The position numbers and the translations under genes were made by a program. 64,000 bases of DNA from Montifringilla adamsi (taxonomy: Eukaryota > Chordata > Aves > Passeriformes > Passeridae): contig JAGGNK010003335.1 of NCBI GenBank assembly GCA_017590115.1, positions 9,974,320 through 10,038,319 of the forward strand. The letters run 5' to 3'. Below, one piece after another: positions 59,101 through 64,000 of the stretch. Under the pieces are notes generated by a model, which saw only the letters and a program-made list of their open reading frames with translations, made no database searches and had not been told where the DNA came from. Positions within the stretch are counted from its first letter, which is position 1. The number at the start of each line of letters is the position of its first letter.

Positions 59101-62100
59101 TATCCAGAAGAAAAATAAATTAAATCAGAAAAAATGTCTAAAAATCTCCCGATAACAGCATATCTAAATGAGATTCCCAGAAACATGTCTTGACCTTCAG
59201 CCACTCTCAGTGATTGAAAGCATTGGTTTCCCAACATTTCTTGTTCCCAGAGAGTGAACAAGAACTTTCAGTGTAAAAGTTCTCTGTCTTCACTGAACTT
59301 TTCAGCTGAGTTGTCAGCACAGACCCATTTTCAGCCAAAGTTCTGCCTTTTGCCACCTCAGAAATGACAAGCAGCTGAAGAAGAGCACTTCATCTGCTGA
59401 CTGCGAGCCAACTCCTTCAGATGAGTGGGAAATGGAAGAAGAATCCATTTTATTTCCTTGTGCATCTTTAAGCACAGGAGTTGGCACTGCTGTAGTTATC
59501 ATCATTTTCTCCACTGGCCACGAGCTGCAACAAAACCTGCTGCACTCTCTGTGCTGCTTCATCATTTCATATTTGCTGTTCTGCTCTGGGGTTTGGTTGA
59601 TCTGGAGTGAAAGAGCAGCCTCCAGAGTTACAGCCCTGCTTGCTCCCTCCTAAATCAAATCATAAAGGATTTTCTGAACTCTGAATGACTGGTGATTGAC
59701 TGATTATACAGCTTTTCACCAATTTTAGTCATGGGAAAAGCTGGTGCAAAGAGCTGGGGACCTTTTCTATGCCCTGAATGAGGTATCAGATCAGGTCCAC
59801 AGGCAGGGACGTAGCTCCATAAACTGAGAACAAAACATCAAACATGTGGCATTGCTCTGTGGCTCTGATGCAAAGGAACAGAGCAGAAAATGCTTTTATC
59901 CTCAGAGAAGATACACAGCCCTTCTGACTGTGCTGGAGCTGGCCTCAGGAGATCAGTGAGGTTAGCCAGAAAATGCTTAGGTAGCTAATTGGTTCTAATT
60001 TTTTTCAAGTAGCAAAGAATCGAGAAAGATACTGCAATGATTACTTTTCAATGTATTCTTTTTTTAAAATGAATTAGCTGGACTATTAGTTATACCATCC
60101 ATCTCAGGCTGGTATCTTGACCTCAGCAATTTCAGTTTTCCTTCCAGGCTGCAGAGACCAAGGTTTTACACAAAGATTTCTTGAAATGCCTGAGAAGCTG
60201 GCAGTGTTTGTTGCTGGTTGTAAGACTCCTCTCTGAGCCTAGTGGGCCTCTATCAGACATGATTCATTTGACTAGTGACAAACAGGATCTGAACTCAACA
60301 AAATTTAATCAAAATGGGATAATGTCTGCAATTTCAGTTCAGGCTCTTGCATGGATTTTGGGTGAGCTTTTGCTTTCATAAGCTCTCAAGTGTCACTTTT
60401 TGTCTTTTTTTTTTCTTTCTGAAATTCCTTCTGGGCCTACGTTATTGCTACAATTTGTTTCACCTTTTACATTGGGTTTTTTAATCTCTAAGAGCCCAAT
60501 GTGAGTGACTGTAGCTGAGACGCTTTGTAAAGTAACTGTTGAAAAAGAATAGGTATTCAATTACCATTCCCTTCTCATCTCATTTCTTCTGTAAATTAGG
60601 AAAATAATCCCTAAATCATAACAATTTTGAGATGATGTTTTCTTTTTAAATTCAAATCTAGGAAAAAAAGGATGTTTTTCAGGCAGTGATTTCTTTGACA
60701 TTTCCTTTCCTGTGACTCCCATCTCCCTTCCTGCTTTTTTTACCTTGTTCCGAAGATGAGGAAGTTGTCAGCATGGATCACACTCAACGTTTTGTGTAGC
60801 TGCATTTCAACAAACCCTCAACTTTCTCTTCTGAAAATCCCCAGTTTCCCATCCCTGAAGAGGATGGTGGCAGATACCTCAGGTTCTAGAAGTGGTTATT
60901 GAGAGGAAGAAGCTGGACCAGGGATCCTGTGAGCCAATGACAGAATTGTGCTGGGGTTTGCATCACCCAGAGTTGATCCTCAGTGCTCCCCTTCCTGCTC
61001 AGAAACCTGTGGACTTCTTGCCCTCCTGGTTGGTTATCTTTTGGTTTGGTTTTGAGCTTGGGCTGGAGAGCTTCTTACAGGGCTCTTCGTTTCCTGTCAA
61101 GTCTTTTCTCTTGGGGTTAAAAAAGAAAAGGAAAATAGAAAAGCACATATCTCTGCCAGGCTTCTATGCTCCCACATCCAAACTGTGCCACTCAGGAGCA
61201 GACCAGCCAATAGCAAATTCTTAGCTGATGTTGTGTTTTCCCAACCTTCTCCCACTCCATTTCTCTTCTTCAGCCCTCTAATTTTCTACCCTTTAATTGA
61301 GAACATTCCACGGGTTTCCATAGCCCATTTTAAAAATGAGGTGTTATTTTATATAGCCCTTCAATGAAATAGTCCATTATGTGTTTGAAAGTGGCCACTT
61401 GTGTCCATCAGCCTCATGTAAAGCTGCTCAGCATCATTAAATGGTGTGAAGAAATGGTGACTATTAGTTGTACTTTAAGTAATCACATTTCTCTAATGCA
61501 CACATTATTTTGTAGGAAATCTTAGCCTATTTTAGATGAAAGATAGTGTGAATGTATCTTCATGAGCAGTGCAATAATAGATTAGAGGATAAGCTGGGAT
61601 TTCAGATCAGAGTCCCTGTGATAGCCCAAATCTAGAGCTGCACATTGTAGTTCCTCTCCAGGAATTTGCACCATGGCTGCTATGTGATCATGCAAATAGC
61701 TGTAGGCTAAGTTCAGATGGATGGTATTCAGCATTTAATCTTCCTCTAGAAGCTGTGGGATATGGTACTGCTCAGATATAGTAAAATTTCACTTCTGAGC
61801 TTACAAGGCAAAGTAGGGTTTTACTAAGAGATCAGGGAAATGCAGTAACCACAAAGGAGGAAGGCCCATTTGGATTAGAGACCAAATTTGGATTTATCTT
61901 GGGCTTGCCATTTTTGTGGTCACTGTGGATGGCACCAATTTCATGAGCACCCTCTGATAGTGCCTGAAAAATAATTTCCAGCAGCACTCAGCACTAATTT
62001 TCACTAAGACAAAGTCAAGCCAATTTTGAGATGAGATTCCTTGTGTGATTCTCACTGCAGCCATCCCAACATGGGCTATGCAATAACCAGTGCAGAATTG

Positions 62101-64000
62101 TCATTAACAGATGTTGGCTAGAAAAAGCTGATGCCCTTTTGCCATCTATTGCATGTAAACACTGCCCTGCTCAGTGTCAGGCCCTGATATGAGCATTTGC
62201 TGCACTTGTTCATGTAACCATTTGGTCCAAAATTCTCTGAACACAAGGAAGGTGCAGTGGGGCAGAGCCAGTGAATGCCTGGGTACATGCTGACCTCCTG
62301 CCGGAATCAGATGGTTCTTGCAATTCCCACCAATTTTCCCTGAAATTTTACCACTACCAGGTTGTTAAAATGAAGTTTTGTGTGGGGAAAGGCCTTTTAT
62401 AAATGTGAGGTAAATTAGAACAGTCACAGCTGGAAAATCACAGATCTTGGTGAGGATGTGCCCATCTGGTGGCCTGTCCCCCCTGCAGTGGGAGAGGGAT
62501 TGTTCTCAGCCAGGCTGGCAAAAGCTCCTGAGGGGTGGACAGAAGGTCCAGCCCAGCTGTCATATAAACCACCATATAAAGCCAAACCAAGGAAAACACC
62601 AGGAAAATCAATAAATACAAAAACACTCCCAGAAAAGCAGGATAGTGGAAGAGGCTAATCCATTAAAAGTAAAGGATTTTGGTTTACTGGTTGAAAAAGT
62701 CTGAGAAATGAATCAAAGGCCTGTCCAAATAAATCCCTGATAAGGAAAGCATTGACCTGTTCAAGAAGAAATTCTGATAAGTGAATATATTTCAAATACA
62801 TGGATCCAAACCACATTGCCAGTAACAGAGCACCTTCTTCCCTCCCCATATTTTCAGGGTTATCTGTCATAGAAATAGATACACAAGCAGGGAAAATCAG
62901 TATTTGACAGGTTTCTGCAGTACAGCAGGCAGCTTTGCATTCTGGAAGCATTAAAAGGCAAATCTTAAACCCTGTGGGTGTCTGACTTTATTTTAATTTC
63001 TCAAAGTTCAGAGAAGTTGTACTTCAGCCTTTTTCTCCTCTCCTGAGGAGAGGAATACCTGAAATTGGTATTGGGGAAATGGTGACGTGTGTCAGCTTGG
63101 GTTGGTGTGAGATACCCTTGTTAAATCCACGTTGCTTATCCATTTTCTAATTAAGCCTGTGACTGTAAGAACAATTTCCTTTGGAGTTTGTTTTGGAGCT
63201 GGAATGTTGCTGAGATTACATTAGCAGACCTGTTGGTGGCAAAACCTGTTTTCATCCTTTGTTTCTGTATAGGCAATATACAGAAGCAAATTCCCTAGAC
63301 AGGCTTCTTGGATGCCCATGCTCCAAGGCCTGTGATTTCATAAAGCAGTTGCATCACTCTTCTGGCACAAGTGGTTCTCATCTACTGCTCTCAGAGAATT
63401 TTGCTTGATCTCAAGCCAAGTTTAAGGCCTTGTCTCCACATTCGGCTTTCCTTACTCACCATGAGACAATTTCAATTCATACTTTGTGTTATCTTTACTT
63501 AAATCTCCAACTTTCCATGCAATGTCCTTGATTTGTCTATTTTTGTCCCTGTTTGCTCCCATGTCAGGGAATTTTCTACTCTTTGATTTCCCCTGTGTGA
63601 CAGATCTCAGCCTCACTGTGTCAGTTCTGACCTTGGCTCTACCCAACAGGGCACAGCTTTTTGCTGCTGCTTTTCAGCAGAACCAGCCCAATTTGCCCTC
63701 TTAACTCTCTTGTAGCCAAACATTGTTGTGGAAGAGGTTTGTCTTTCTCTGCTCATTCTGCTTTCTCCCTCTCTGGCTGTAGAGGAGGCCAAAATGAACT
63801 GAAGGCACTTGAGAGCCTGAGTAGCAACAGAAGGGTGGGATTTTTAATGATTTCTGTCCAGGACCTGACAAGAGCATCTGCAGTCAGCAGCCTTCCCACT
63901 GCAGTGGGCTTGGTTTGACAAATTTTGTGAGTCATAACATGGGAGCCAGGATCCACTGTTCCTAATCAACCTCTACAGCAACCTATTCCCTCACCAGTGG
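53111..64000. other. Gene-free stretch with one exon-like block
   Basis: Almost 11 kb without a supported gene. A plus-strand exon-like block at 54310-54680 is treated as a finding. The 167-codon plus frame at 54885-55388 runs through a GTTT/T-rich patch (about 55140-55170) and is not called. A small CpG cluster lies at 57061-57097. No tRNA, other RNA gene or clear interspersed repeat was recognised. Confidence 0.4.
62461..62472 (-). promoter_or_regulatory. CTCF-like core motif
   Basis: Read on the minus strand, 'ccaccagatggg' matches the CTCF core CCACNAGRKGGC at 11 of 12 positions. Its orientation is opposite to the similar motif at 28818, so the pair is convergent. Confidence 0.3.

Noticed and set aside
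1..64000. CRISPR array, prokaryotic defence locus, phage or operon
   Set aside because: No regularly spaced repeats, no dense coding and no ribosome-binding-site pattern. The repeats present are vertebrate LINE and SINE relics.

Overview
The window looks like AT-leaning, CpG-depleted vertebrate nuclear DNA, most likely from a bird. It reads as intergenic or deep-intronic sequence. The bird call rests on the repeats. Three CR1 LINE tails carry the usual avian wording at their 3' ends ('catagaatc', 'tttgggttgga', 'ggtcccttc'-type phrases) at 10.8, 15.0 and 26.5 kb. An older amniote-type CR1 lies at 2.2-2.85 kb, and worn MIR-like SINE pieces lie at 31.1, 35.8 and 53.0 kb. No Alu, L1 or B1/B2 sequence was seen. 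Interspersed repeats are sparse, as in avian genomes. The species cannot be read from the sequence.

I found no protein-coding gene, tRNA, rRNA, CRISPR array or prokaryotic-type operon that I can support. Open frames of 100-209 codons occur on both strands, but none shows a recognisable domain. Several of the longest start at TTG or GTG, run through repeats or homopolymers, or have equally long frames on the opposite strand. Three short blocks (54.31-54.68 kb plus, 24.2-24.58 kb minus, 22.74-23.06 kb minus) combine an open frame with a splice-acceptor-like edge. The 24.2 kb block also has two AATAAA signals. They are reported as candidates, not genes.

Layout. 0-3 kb: an A-rich tract, a probable solo LTR with a CpG-rich end (0.77-1.23 kb), and the ancient CR1. 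3-10.8 kb: unique sequence with one canonical G-quadruplex motif. 10.8-15.1 kb: two CR1 tails and A/C-rich or CT-rich simple repeats. 15-30 kb: unique sequence with a (GTTT)n tract, a 99-bp near-perfect tandem duplication at 27.6 kb, and a CR1 tail. 30-36 kb: an RFX-type X-box, a perfect-looking hairpin, amniote SINE relics, and an assembly gap of about 19 N inside about 100 T. 36-64 kb: mostly unique sequence with a second X-box at 43.65 kb inside an AT-rich block, short tandem duplications, homopolymers and MIR relics.

No set of genes acts together here. The most plausible function is cis-regulatory (X-boxes, CTCF-like sites, possible conserved noncoding blocks). No new biological system is visible. 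The most useful leads are the young LTR, the 99-bp duplication, the X-boxes and the three exon-like blocks.
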